Shown here one piece after another: positions 1 through 5,652 of a DNA stretch of 5,694 nt. Numbering within the stretch: the first letter of the stretch is position 1; every line of letters starts with the position of its first letter. The notes beneath the pieces were generated by a model, which had not been told where the DNA came from, did no database searches, and was given only the letters and a program-made list of their open reading frames with translations. Origin of the DNA: Bacillota bacterium (lineage in GTDB: Bacteria > Armatimonadota > Hebobacteria > Hebobacterales > Hebobacteraceae); NCBI GenBank assembly GCA_030668755.1, contig DAOVEW010000101.1:1-5694 (forward strand), read 5' to 3'. The position numbers were made by a program, and so were the translations under genes.

Positions 1-65
1 ACCCAGGCCTTCGCCGGCCGAGGGGTTTGGACACGGGCCGTCGTCTGGCGCGGGTGTGTGGTCAT
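1..65 (-). CDS. Possible 5' end of next gene (candidate oxidoreductase alpha subunit), cut by window edge
   Basis: An ATG at 65 opens a frame that stays open to position 1, reading MTTHPRQTTARVQTPRPAKA and then W. A GGAGG lies at 77-81, 11 nt upstream, which is slightly long but usable. No other start between the ferredoxin stop and the window edge gives a frame that reaches the edge: the ATG near 148 stops after four codons, and the GTG starts near 100-107 stop at the TGA that overlaps this ATG. The 21 visible residues are not diagnostic. By context the expected gene is the alpha subunit (korA-like) of the 2-oxoacid:ferredoxin oxidoreductase, whose conserved GNEA motif would lie just outside the window. 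That identity is inference from gene order only. Confidence 0.4.
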   Translation of the reverse strand, partial: MTTHPRQTTARVQTPRPAKAW

Positions 66-80
66 TTGCGGCTCGGCCTC

Positions 81-93
81 CGCTGCCGCAGCG
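81..93 (-). other. Small hairpin next to the putative ribosome site of the left-edge gene
   Basis: CGCTGCGGCAGCG on the minus strand forms a 5-bp stem with a CGG loop. Its last base overlaps the GGAGG at 77-81 proposed as ribosome site for the ATG at 65, so folding could influence initiation. It is weak and short; a regulatory role is inference. Confidence 0.25.
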
Positions 94-105
94 CAGCCAC
101 GCTCA

Positions 106-128
106 CCGGGCCGCTGGGCCGCGGCCGG
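106..128 (-). other. GC-rich imperfect hairpin in the gap after the ferredoxin gene
   Basis: On the minus strand CCGGCCGC (128-121) can pair with GCGGCC-C-GG (114-106), giving an 8-bp stem with one bulged C and a 6-nt loop. No T-run follows it, so it is not a canonical intrinsic terminator. It could stabilise the upstream message end or modulate read-through into the next gene. In DNA this GC-rich, such a stem may also occur by chance. Confidence 0.35.
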
Positions 129-163
129 CAGGCTTAGGGAAAGTGCATCGACTGACCGGCCTG

Positions 164-388
164 TCACGACCGGAGGATCTTGATGCAGGCATCCGGACAC
201 ATCAACGCGCAGTCCCCGCAGGCGGTGCACTTCTCGGGGTGCCGGAGCACGGCCGGGTGAAAGCCTCTGGTGTTGATGTGGTCCGCGAAGCCCATGGCAC
301 CGTGGGGACAGACGTCCACACACAGGCCGCATCCTTTGCAGACCTCGTCTTCGATGATGATTGTAACGCGCGCCTTCAGCTTCGACAC
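164..388 (-). CDS. korD: 2[4Fe-4S] ferredoxin, 2-oxoacid:ferredoxin oxidoreductase delta subunit type
   Basis: This 74-residue electron carrier has two complete cluster motifs, CKGCGLCVDVCP (Cys17, 20, 23, 27) and CTACGDCALMCP (Cys54, 57, 60, 64), with an extra Cys68. The spacer HINTRGFHPAVLRHPEKC is characteristic of the small ferredoxin subunit of 2-oxoglutarate or branched-chain 2-oxoacid:ferredoxin oxidoreductases rather than of a free clostridial ferredoxin. It would pass electrons between the thiamin-diphosphate catalytic subunits and soluble ferredoxin in the cytosol. The start is GTG at 388; no other in-frame start exists after the preceding stop. A CATGTG context places an out-of-frame ATG 2 nt earlier, which opens only a 4-codon frame. 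The ribosome site is weak (a G-run about 13 nt upstream). The gene is 39 nt downstream of the P-loop ATPase. Whether the substrate is 2-oxoglutarate (Kor), a branched-chain acid (Vor) or another 2-oxoacid cannot be told from this subunit alone. Confidence 0.9.
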   Translation of the reverse strand: MSKLKARVTIIIEDEVCKGCGLCVDVCPHGAMGFADHINTRGFHPAVLRHPEKCTACGDCALMCPDACIKILRS

Positions 389-427
389 ATGACTTGGTTC
401 GCCCCCGCCGGAGACACTCCTGCGAGG

Positions 428-1129
428 TCAAGGGGCCTGCCAGGGGAGGCGTAGCACAAGGTGCATCGGCACGAGAGGCACATCCGACGCAGGAGCGTGC
501 TCAGCGAACTGCTCGGCCACGGCAAAGAAGACCACGGTGAGCCGAAGGAGACGAGCGGCTTGGCGCACCTGTTTCCAGCCCGACCTGAGGTGCCGCGGTT
601 CGGTTACAGGGCCCAGGTGGGGATTGGCCACGAGACCAGTGAGCCGAAGCGGTGACGAGGCCTCTATGGCGCGGGCTTGCTCCGCGAGACCTTCCGGTGA
701 GTTAGAGGATGGGCGAAACGGATTGGCCACCATCCAGACATCGCACCCGCGCGCCGCAAGCTGGGGCGCATAGGTGCCCAGCAAGCGCGTCCCGACTGGG
801 TCACCGCCGACATCGAGAACCACATGCATGTCCTGTCCGGTAATCGCGGCGGCGATCTCGGGGGGAAGCGCCGGGAGCTCGAACGAGGCGAGAGCTCCCT
901 CCGGGGCGATCACGTGCACACCCTCCTTGGCGAGCTGATCTCGGTAGTCGCCAACTCGGAAGTAGGGAGTAACCACGTCGAGGTCTATAATACAGCTCGC
1001 CCGGCCCTGTCGCTGCGCGGCCAGCGCATAGTTGATCGCGACCTCGGTCTTCCCACACCCAAATGGTCCCGTGAAGGCCACGATGGGCCGGTCAGACAGC
1101 GGCGTCTGGCCGGCGCGCTCTTCGCTCAT
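428..1129 (-). CDS. P-loop ATPase of the MinD/ParA/CbiA type, neighbour of ferredoxin oxidoreductase genes
   Basis: This 233-residue protein has a Walker A motif GPFGCGKTE (21-29), a following IIDLDVVTPYFRV segment (47-59) like the DxD/switch region of SIMIBI-class ATPases, a Walker B-like VVLDVGGDPVG (103-113) and a VANPFRP motif (134-140). The ATG at 1129 is favoured over upstream in-frame starts because it has a GGAGGA site 3 nt upstream and forms an ATGA overlap with the preceding stop; the additional upstream residues look like antisense-type Arg/Pro/His filler. I recall close relatives in anaerobic Clostridia, annotated only as nucleotide-binding or hypothetical proteins, adjacent to a ferredoxin and 2-oxoacid:ferredoxin oxidoreductase subunits, which is the arrangement here. 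A role in cluster insertion, assembly or regulation of that enzyme is inference. It carries only Cys25, Cys46 and Cys129, with no CxxC pair for binding an Fe-S cluster itself, which argues against an ApbC/Nbp35-type scaffold. No membrane segment or signal peptide is visible. Confidence 0.87.
   Translation of the reverse strand: MSEERAGQTPLSDRPIVAFTGPFGCGKTEVAINYALAAQRQGRASCIIDLDVVTPYFRVGDYRDQLAKEGVHVIAPEGALASFELPALPPEIAAAITGQDMHVVLDVGGDPVGTRLLGTYAPQLAARGCDVWMVANPFRPSSNSPEGLAEQARAIEASSPLRLTGLVANPHLGPVTEPRHLRSGWKQVRQAARLLRLTVVFFAVAEQFAEHAPASDVPLVPMHLVLRLPWQAP
1126..1129 (-). other. ATGA stop-start overlap between glycosyltransferase fusion and P-loop ATPase
   Basis: On the minus strand the ATG of the P-loop ATPase (1129-1127) shares bases with the TGA stop of the fusion gene (1128-1126). 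The GGAGGA ribosome site of the downstream gene lies at 1133-1138, inside the last codons of the upstream one. This arrangement usually gives translational coupling through terminating ribosomes, so the envelope genes and the redox genes should be co-expressed. Confidence 0.9.
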
Positions 1130-2733
1130 GTCTCCTCCGGGCGTGTGGCGAGGAAAGGGGCGAGATGGGTCGTGCCGAGACGGTCGATCCAGCTCAGCAC
1201 CCGATTGTCTGCTATGACATCCGTGAGCGATGTCTGCTCGCACGCAAGGTGGACGGCGACGAGGAGCAGGACTGCTGCGAGACTTTCCAAGGGCCCGAGA
1301 GCTGTGGCGAGCGCGAGCCCCGCCGCCCCTCCGAGCACGTTGGATCCGATGTCTCCCATCATCGTTCGTCCGGCGAAGTCAGACGGCGCGGCGACGATGG
1401 CGGCCCCGAGCAGCGGTCCGAGCAGGCGCAGTGACTGCACGTCCAGTGCGATGGCCGCTGCGCAGAGTAGGCCGAAGCCCTTCAGAGCGCGGCCCGGCCG
1501 AAGGTCCAGCAAGTTGACGAAGTTCGCGCTCAGTGCGACGAGGAGGGCATCCAGAGCCACGAGGGCAGGTCGGCCTGGGTGCAGCAGGTATCCTGCGGCC
1601 AGGCCGGCTCCGAGGCCCCCGACGGCTTTGACCACTCCCGTCGTCAGTCTACCTCGCAGCAGGGCCAGGAGATGACCTCGGAGCCCGCGCGCACGATGGC
1701 CGCCGGCCACTAGGTCATCCACAAGGCCGACCGCCGCGAGGACCGCGATCACAACCGAGCCGGCCGCACGCACCGGTGGCTCTGCGGGAAGCGCCCACAG
1801 GCCTGGAATTCCCACGACCGCGAAGAGAAGGCCCGCTCCGCCTGGCAGACTTCTGCCGAGGTGGTTTGTCTTCCGCAGCCCCAACCAGACAGCCGTCACC
1901 CACAGGACAGGAAGCCACGCGAGCATGGCCGCACCTGCCGCGAGGGTGAGCGCCGAAGGGGCCCCCGGTATGAGTGCCCCACTCAGGACGATGAACGCCA
2001 CTAGAGCCGAGAGCCAGATTAGGACGCGCGCCGTCGTGCTAGCCCGCGAGAGGGACGGCCAGCCCAGCCCATAGCCTGCCGAGAGCAGATAGGTAAGCAC
2101 GTCTCTGAACTGCCGGCCCCGGTGCAGGAATCCCGACAGTGTCCGTCCCGTTCTGCGGTGCTCGATTGGCAGACATATCTCCTGGAGCGGGGTGCGCAAG
2201 TGGGCGGCCTCCACTGTCAGGGCAACCTCCACCGCGAACCGCGGCGCGAGGCCAACGTGTCTGACCAGCGCCGTCGGCAGGGCCCGCTGTCCGGACATCG
2301 GCGCAGCAACGCGAAGACCCGTCAGCAAGCGGATGCCCGCGCGCGCGAGCCCCACCGCGAGGCCGAAGCCGCCTCCGCCCAACACGGGCGCGCTCGCGAG
2401 GGCGGCGACTGCCATGCAGGGCTTGCGCTCGACAGCGTCGAGGAGCGGCCCCGCGCAGCGCGCTGAGTCGCCGAGGTCGGCGTCAATAAGCAGGATGTAA
2501 TCCGCCGTCGCCGCGCCGACCCCGGCATCGAGGGCCGCACCCTTGCCGCGGTTCTCCGGCATCTCTATCACGCGGTCTGCGCCCGCGGCCCTGGCGACCT
2601 CTGCCGTCGCATCGTGCGAGCCGTCGTCCACGACGATGACCTCAGAGACGCCGGGTATTTCGCGGACGGCCCGGACGGTTCGCTCGATCGTGTCGGCAGC
2701 GCGGTACGCTGGGATGACGACAGACGCGGGCAT
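1126..2733 (-). CDS. Fusion of GT2 glycosyltransferase and MraY/WecA-like membrane phosphotransferase domain
   Basis: One open frame of 535 residues joins two enzymes. Residues 1 to about 230 are a GT-A fold, family 2 glycosyltransferase resembling dolichyl-phosphate-mannose synthases: SVVIPAYRA at the N-terminus, VVDDGS (35-39), ENRGKGAAL (60-68), the metal-binding LIDAD (92-96) and SGQRAL (147-152). From about 236 to 535 it is strongly hydrophobic with repeated helices and carries polyprenyl-phosphate sugar-1-phosphate transferase motifs: N-HLGRSLP (290-296), GLVDD (336-340), Lys369, NFVNLLD (404-410) and MGDIGS (469-474). The His-rich motif of MraY/WecA near the C-terminus is not visible; instead there is SLTDVIADNRVLSWIDRLG (residues 502-520). 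A plausible role is transfer of a sugar or sugar phosphate onto a polyprenyl carrier for an envelope glycan, but the substrate is unknown. The ATG at 2733 is 4 nt after mctB and has a weak ribosome site, so it is probably coupled. The stop overlaps the next start (ATGA). Confidence 0.88.
   Translation of the reverse strand: MPASVVIPAYRAADTIERTVRAVREIPGVSEVIVVDDGSHDATAEVARAAGADRVIEMPENRGKGAALDAGVGAATADYILLIDADLGDSARCAGPLLDAVERKPCMAVAALASAPVLGGGGFGLAVGLARAGIRLLTGLRVAAPMSGQRALPTALVRHVGLAPRFAVEVALTVEAAHLRTPLQEICLPIEHRRTGRTLSGFLHRGRQFRDVLTYLLSAGYGLGWPSLSRASTTARVLIWLSALVAFIVLSGALIPGAPSALTLAAGAAMLAWLPVLWVTAVWLGLRKTNHLGRSLPGGAGLLFAVVGIPGLWALPAEPPVRAAGSVVIAVLAAVGLVDDLVAGGHRARGLRGHLLALLRGRLTTGVVKAVGGLGAGLAAGYLLHPGRPALVALDALLVALSANFVNLLDLRPGRALKGFGLLCAAAIALDVQSLRLLGPLLGAAIVAAPSDFAGRTMMGDIGSNVLGGAAGLALATALGPLESLAAVLLLVAVHLACEQTSLTDVIADNRVLSWIDRLGTTHLAPFLATRPEET
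1133..1138 (-). promoter_or_regulatory. Ribosome binding site of the P-loop ATPase
   Basis: GGAGGA on the minus strand lies 3 nt before the ATG at 1129. It supports this start and not the longer in-frame start at 1243, which lies inside the upstream gene. Confidence 0.75.
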
Positions 2734-2737
2734 GTGC

Positions 2738-3622
2738 TCAGCGGCCTGTGCAGGGCGGGACCTCCGGCAGGAACGAGTCCGCGCTGTCCTTCACGCCGAA
2801 GCTGCCGTCGGCCCCCGCAAGCGCGAGCACAATAGAGAGGCGTCCTGCCGGAGTATCGGCATTGTCCACAGTCGGGATTCCTGCGGCCTTGTAGATCGGG
2901 ATACAGGACACGTCCGCATCCTGCCCCTCGCATCCCACAACGCGTATGTCGAGGCCGCTCAACTGCCGGATCATCGGCAAATCAATGCGTTCGGGAGCAG
3001 CGTCGCCGGGCGCGTCCATCCCGCCGACGAACAGCACAGCGTCCGGCTTGAGTGTGTAGTCGCTGTCCGCTCCGGAGCGCAGCAGGCCGCTGGTGTGGAG
3101 ATCGCGAATGAGCTCGGGGCGGCCCTGCGCGAGATGCTCGGCAACCGACTGAGCGATGAGAGTGCGGAAGTGGACACCCGGTGGAGGGTAGAGGCTGAGG
3201 CGTTCGGCGACCTCGTCCCGGATCTCCTTGGGCAGCGTTATGAAGTCTCGAGTGATGATCGTCGTCGAGGTGACTGTGGCGCCCGCCTGCTTGAGGATGC
3301 CCCGGAGCCTGTCCGGAAGGGAATCGTTGCCGAAGCTGTGGTTGAGGACGACGGCCGCGCGCTTTCCGGCGAGCCGGCCCGTCACCAGCGCGGCCACCGT
3401 CTCCTTCGCAAGCATGTCATAGTTTCGGTTCTCCTCTCGGAGACGACGCAAATCTTCTACCTTTGCCTGCTCGACCTCTCGGAACTGATGCTTGAGGTCG
3501 GCCACCTGCCGCTTGAACTCATCAGGGCTTGGTGCAATGCCTATGCCAATGAGTATCCCAAGAAGCAGGGCAACGAATATGGCGACGAAGCTTCCGATGT
3601 GATAGCGATAGTCGATCGGCAC
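2738..3622 (-). CDS. mctB: MctB/SteB family membrane-anchored protein (often named copper transporter)
   Basis: This 294-residue protein matches the MctB family (Rv1698-like, DUF3186). The start is a GTG at 3622, supported by a strong AGAGGAGG site 5 nt upstream and by the family-typical opening IDYRYHIGSFVAIFVALLLGILIGIGI. Residues 9-30 form one membrane helix. Residues about 33-76 are rich in charged and Gln residues (FKRQVADLKHQFREVEQAKV) and are a probable coiled coil, followed by an alpha/beta domain expected on the outer face. The C-terminal block AGIPTVDNADTPAGRLSIVLALAG is typical of the family. Only three cysteines are visible (221, 230, 291) and there is no Met- or His-rich metal motif, so the copper role described in mycobacteria is not supported by sequence here. 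In Corynebacterium the steA-linked homologue SteB acts in cell separation, and the 28-nt spacing after steA favours that role. The TGA at 2738-2740 lies 4 nt before the next start. Confidence 0.9.
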   Translation of the reverse strand: MPIDYRYHIGSFVAIFVALLLGILIGIGIAPSPDEFKRQVADLKHQFREVEQAKVEDLRRLREENRNYDMLAKETVAALVTGRLAGKRAAVVLNHSFGNDSLPDRLRGILKQAGATVTSTTIITRDFITLPKEIRDEVAERLSLYPPPGVHFRTLIAQSVAEHLAQGRPELIRDLHTSGLLRSGADSDYTLKPDAVLFVGGMDAPGDAAPERIDLPMIRQLSGLDIRVVGCEGQDADVSCIPIYKAAGIPTVDNADTPAGRLSIVLALAGADGSFGVKDSADSFLPEVPPCTGR

Positions 3623-3627
3623 GATCG

Positions 3628-3635
3628 CCTCCTCT
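3628..3635 (-). promoter_or_regulatory. Ribosome binding site that fixes the GTG start of the MctB/SteB gene
   Basis: The minus strand reads AGAGGAGG followed by a 5-nt spacer CGATC and then GTG at 3622. This is the strongest Shine-Dalgarno match in the window, and it selects this GTG over an upstream in-frame start at 3709, which lies inside steA and would add 29 residues with no family resemblance. Confidence 0.85.
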
Positions 3636-3650
3636 GGCCGACCTCCGTCG

Positions 3651-4778
3651 TCACGGCAGCGAGCGGAAGAAGGCCGCGAGACGTAATACCCACAGATCAA
3701 GTGTGACACGAATGCTGGGCGCGAAATGCAAGAGGACCGCGACGCTGAGGCACGCGACCAGGCCGAGGTAGAGGAAGAGCCGCATGGACGGACCCGCGGG
3801 ATAGAGCTGGCTGATGCCCTTCGCGTCGACGAGGATGGAGCCGACTCTCAAACGGACCAGGAACGTAGAGGACATCCCGCCCCGAGCCCTCTCGAGGAAC
3901 TCCGCCAGGGAGAAGTGCGTGCCGACTGCGGCGATGAGCTCGGCCTGCTTTTCGTACGCGAGAAGCATGGCGACATCCTCGCTCGTGCCACGGGAAGACA
4001 GCACCGCTGCAGACATGCCCAGGTCCCTCAGGCGCTGAAACCCGGGTGCCTCGCCATTTGGGAACGCGTGGACAACCAGCTCGGCGCCGCAGCGGAGAGC
4101 GGTGTCGGAAACGCTGTCCATGTCGCCTATGATGATGTCTGGCTTGTATCCTTCCTGCAACAGGATGTCGGCACCGCCGTCGACACCGATGAGCGCCGGG
4201 TTCAGAGCTCGGATATAGGAGCCGATGGCGCGCAGGTCCTGCGCCGCGCCTGCCCCCCGGACCACGATGAGGCAGTGCCGCCCGGCGATTCTGGTGCGCA
4301 GCTCGGGGATCGCGGAAGGCTCGAAGAGCAGCGTCTGCTCCCGCGCCACATAGCTCATCGTGTTCTCGACGAAGCGATTCAGCTCCGCGGCTACGTTCCG
4401 CTTCGCCTCGCCCAGCTGCTGCGACAGCAAGGATTCGGTCACCACCTGTCCGCTGGCAAGCCGCTCGCCCCCTGAGTACACCGCACCATCTGCGATCTCG
4501 ATCATGTTGCCTTCTCGCACCTGCTCCATCACTCGGTTGCCGACCTCGTCGATGAGGGGAATCCCGGCCTGCACCAGGATACCCGGACCCGGATGCGGGA
4601 ACCGGCCCGACAGGGACCGCTGTGCATTGACGACGGCCGCGACTCGCTTCGCCGCGAGTTCGCTGGCGCAAGGCGCGTCCAGGTCAATGTGAGAGATGAC
4701 GGCGATCTCGCCGGAATCGATGCGGTGGAGCAAGTTCTTTGTACGACGGTCTACTCGTGCTTTGCCGCGAATGCGCAT
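3651..4778 (-). CDS. steA: SteA family septal protein with thiamin-pyrophosphokinase-like domain
   Basis: This 375-residue protein belongs to the SteA family (Mycobacterium Rv1697, Corynebacterium SteA), which has been linked with its partner SteB to daughter-cell separation. The N-terminus (1-30, MRIRGKARVDRRTKNLLHRI) and the IDLDAPCASELAAKRV segment are family-typical. Residues 199-225 carry a thiamin-pyrophosphokinase-like core, VDGGADILLQ followed by PDIIIGDMDSVSD, and GTSEDVAMLLAYE (264-276) continues that fold. A single hydrophobic helix at about 333-352 (LFLYLGLVACLSVAVLLHF) should anchor the C-terminus, leaving the large domain in the cytosol. I chose the ATG at 4778 because the conserved family N-terminus begins there; longer in-frame starts would run into nadK and encode low-complexity, Arg- and Ser-rich sequence. 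Its ribosome site is weak (GCGAAGAC), so coupling to nadK 16 nt upstream is likely. True thiamin pyrophosphokinase activity is unlikely given the family context. Confidence 0.92.
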   Translation of the reverse strand: MRIRGKARVDRRTKNLLHRIDSGEIAVISHIDLDAPCASELAAKRVAAVVNAQRSLSGRFPHPGPGILVQAGIPLIDEVGNRVMEQVREGNMIEIADGAVYSGGERLASGQVVTESLLSQQLGEAKRNVAAELNRFVENTMSYVAREQTLLFEPSAIPELRTRIAGRHCLIVVRGAGAAQDLRAIGSYIRALNPALIGVDGGADILLQEGYKPDIIIGDMDSVSDTALRCGAELVVHAFPNGEAPGFQRLRDLGMSAAVLSSRGTSEDVAMLLAYEKQAELIAAVGTHFSLAEFLERARGGMSSTFLVRLRVGSILVDAKGISQLYPAGPSMRLFLYLGLVACLSVAVLLHFAPSIRVTLDLWVLRLAAFFRSLP

Positions 4779-4794
4779 GCTGTCTTCGCTGGTG

Positions 4795-5652
4795 TCAGCG
4801 GTAGCTGCCCCAGCCCAGCTTTCCCCGCAGCTTCGTGTAGAAGGTAGTCTCGCGAACCGACAGCAACCGCGCCGAGAAGGGGGCCTGCCGCACCTCGACG
4901 CGGTCCCCAGCCTGCAGGGTGAAACCCTCCTGACCATCGGCCGTCAGGTTAACCTCCTCGCCGCGGAGATCGGGAAGCGCGATCTCGATGACGCGCTCCG
5001 CCGGCACCACGAGGGTGCGCGCCGACAGCGTGTGGGCACAGATCGGAGTGAGGATGATGACCCGCACCCCGGGGTCCACGACCGGCCCGCCGGCAGACAG
5101 GGAGTAGCCGGTTGAGCCTGTCGGCGTGGACACGATCATCCCGTCGGCGGGGAAATCCGAGATCGGCTCGCCGGATATGTTGGTCTTGAGCCGAAAGAGA
5201 CGGGAGAATGCCCCCTTGCCGACCACCACGTCGTTGAGCGCGAGATACGAAGCCACCTCGTCCTCGCCGCGTACCACCCGCGCTTCGAGCATCATTCTCT
5301 CTTGCACGCGGAGCCTGCCCTCCATCGCACCGGCAAGGTGCTCGATCATCGCGGACCCCGAGGGGATGGCCGCCAGGAAGCCGAAGCCGCCGAGGTTGAT
5401 GCCGAGGATCGGCTTGCCGCGGGGAGCGGCAAAGCGAGCCGTTGCGAGGAAGGTGCCATCTCCCCCCATGGACAGGAGCAGGTCGGCCCTTTCGGCTATC
5501 TCTTCGATGCCGGCGCTGAGCTCGGGGAGCGACAGCCTCGCCGATTGGTCGGCCGGCAGCAAAGCTCGGATCTGCCGCCCCTTCAGCCACGCGACGACCT
5601 CCTTCACGGCCGCCGATATACGCCGCTTGTGCATGGCCGCGATGATGCCCAC
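4795..5652 (-). CDS. nadK: NAD kinase (ATP-dependent NAD phosphorylation to NADP)
   Basis: This cytosolic enzyme phosphorylates NAD to NADP and is the only route to NADP in most bacteria. The family signatures are present in order: the GGDGTFLA loop with the catalytic Asp (residues 63-70), NLGGFGFLA (86-94), ALND at the NAD-binding Asn-Glu/Asp position (138-141), the long DG...STPTGSTGYSLSAGGP block (160-180), and a late ADGQ (228-231). Its 285 residues fit the usual 250-300. The first available start is GTG at 5652, directly at the first Rossmann strand (VGIIA). It has no clear Shine-Dalgarno sequence, and the frame stays open to the window edge without another ATG, GTG or TTG, so the true start may lie outside. 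The TGA at 4795-4797 is 16 nt before steA. In Mycobacterium tuberculosis recN sits between these two genes; here it is absent. The function is secure; only the N-terminus is uncertain. Confidence 0.96.
   Translation of the reverse strand: MGIIAAMHKRRISAAVKEVVAWLKGRQIRALLPADQSARLSLPELSAGIEEIAERADLLLSMGGDGTFLATARFAAPRGKPILGINLGGFGFLAAIPSGSAMIEHLAGAMEGRLRVQERMMLEARVVRGEDEVASYLALNDVVVGKGAFSRLFRLKTNISGEPISDFPADGMIVSTPTGSTGYSLSAGGPVVDPGVRVIILTPICAHTLSARTLVVPAERVIEIALPDLRGEEVNLTADGQEGFTLQAGDRVEVRQAPFSARLLSVRETTFYTKLRGKLGWGSYR

Noticed and set aside
986..991. A perfect TATAAT on the plus strand
   Set aside because: It lies inside the ATPase coding region, has no -35-like element at the proper distance and faces no plus-strand gene.
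1130..1243. A longer N-terminus for the P-loop ATPase starting at 1243
   Set aside because: The extra 38 residues are out-of-frame shadow of the upstream gene, while the ATG at 1129 has a good ribosome site and an ATGA overlap.
824..1675. A 283-codon plus-strand open frame across the ATPase and the fusion gene
   Set aside because: It is low-complexity Arg/Ser/Ala sequence antisense to coding regions carrying Walker and MraY-like motifs.
2543..3706. A 387-codon plus-strand open frame opposite the MctB/SteB gene and the start of the fusion gene
   Set aside because: It is antisense to two genes with clear family motifs, its translation has no recognisable domain, and long antisense frames are expected in GC-rich coding DNA.
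4140..4182. SteA as a functional thiamin pyrophosphokinase
   Set aside because: The VDGGAD and GDMDSVSD motifs resemble that fold, but the full domain layout with a C-terminal membrane helix and the mctB neighbour match the SteA family instead.
3697..4671. A 324-codon minus-strand open frame overlapping steA in another frame
   Set aside because: It is very rich in Arg, Gly and Pro, without motifs, and shifted relative to the well-supported SteA frame.
4779..4937. A longer N-terminus for SteA starting at 4937
   Set aside because: It would overlap nadK by over 140 nt and add Arg/Ser/Cys-rich sequence; the conserved family N-terminus begins at the ATG at 4778.
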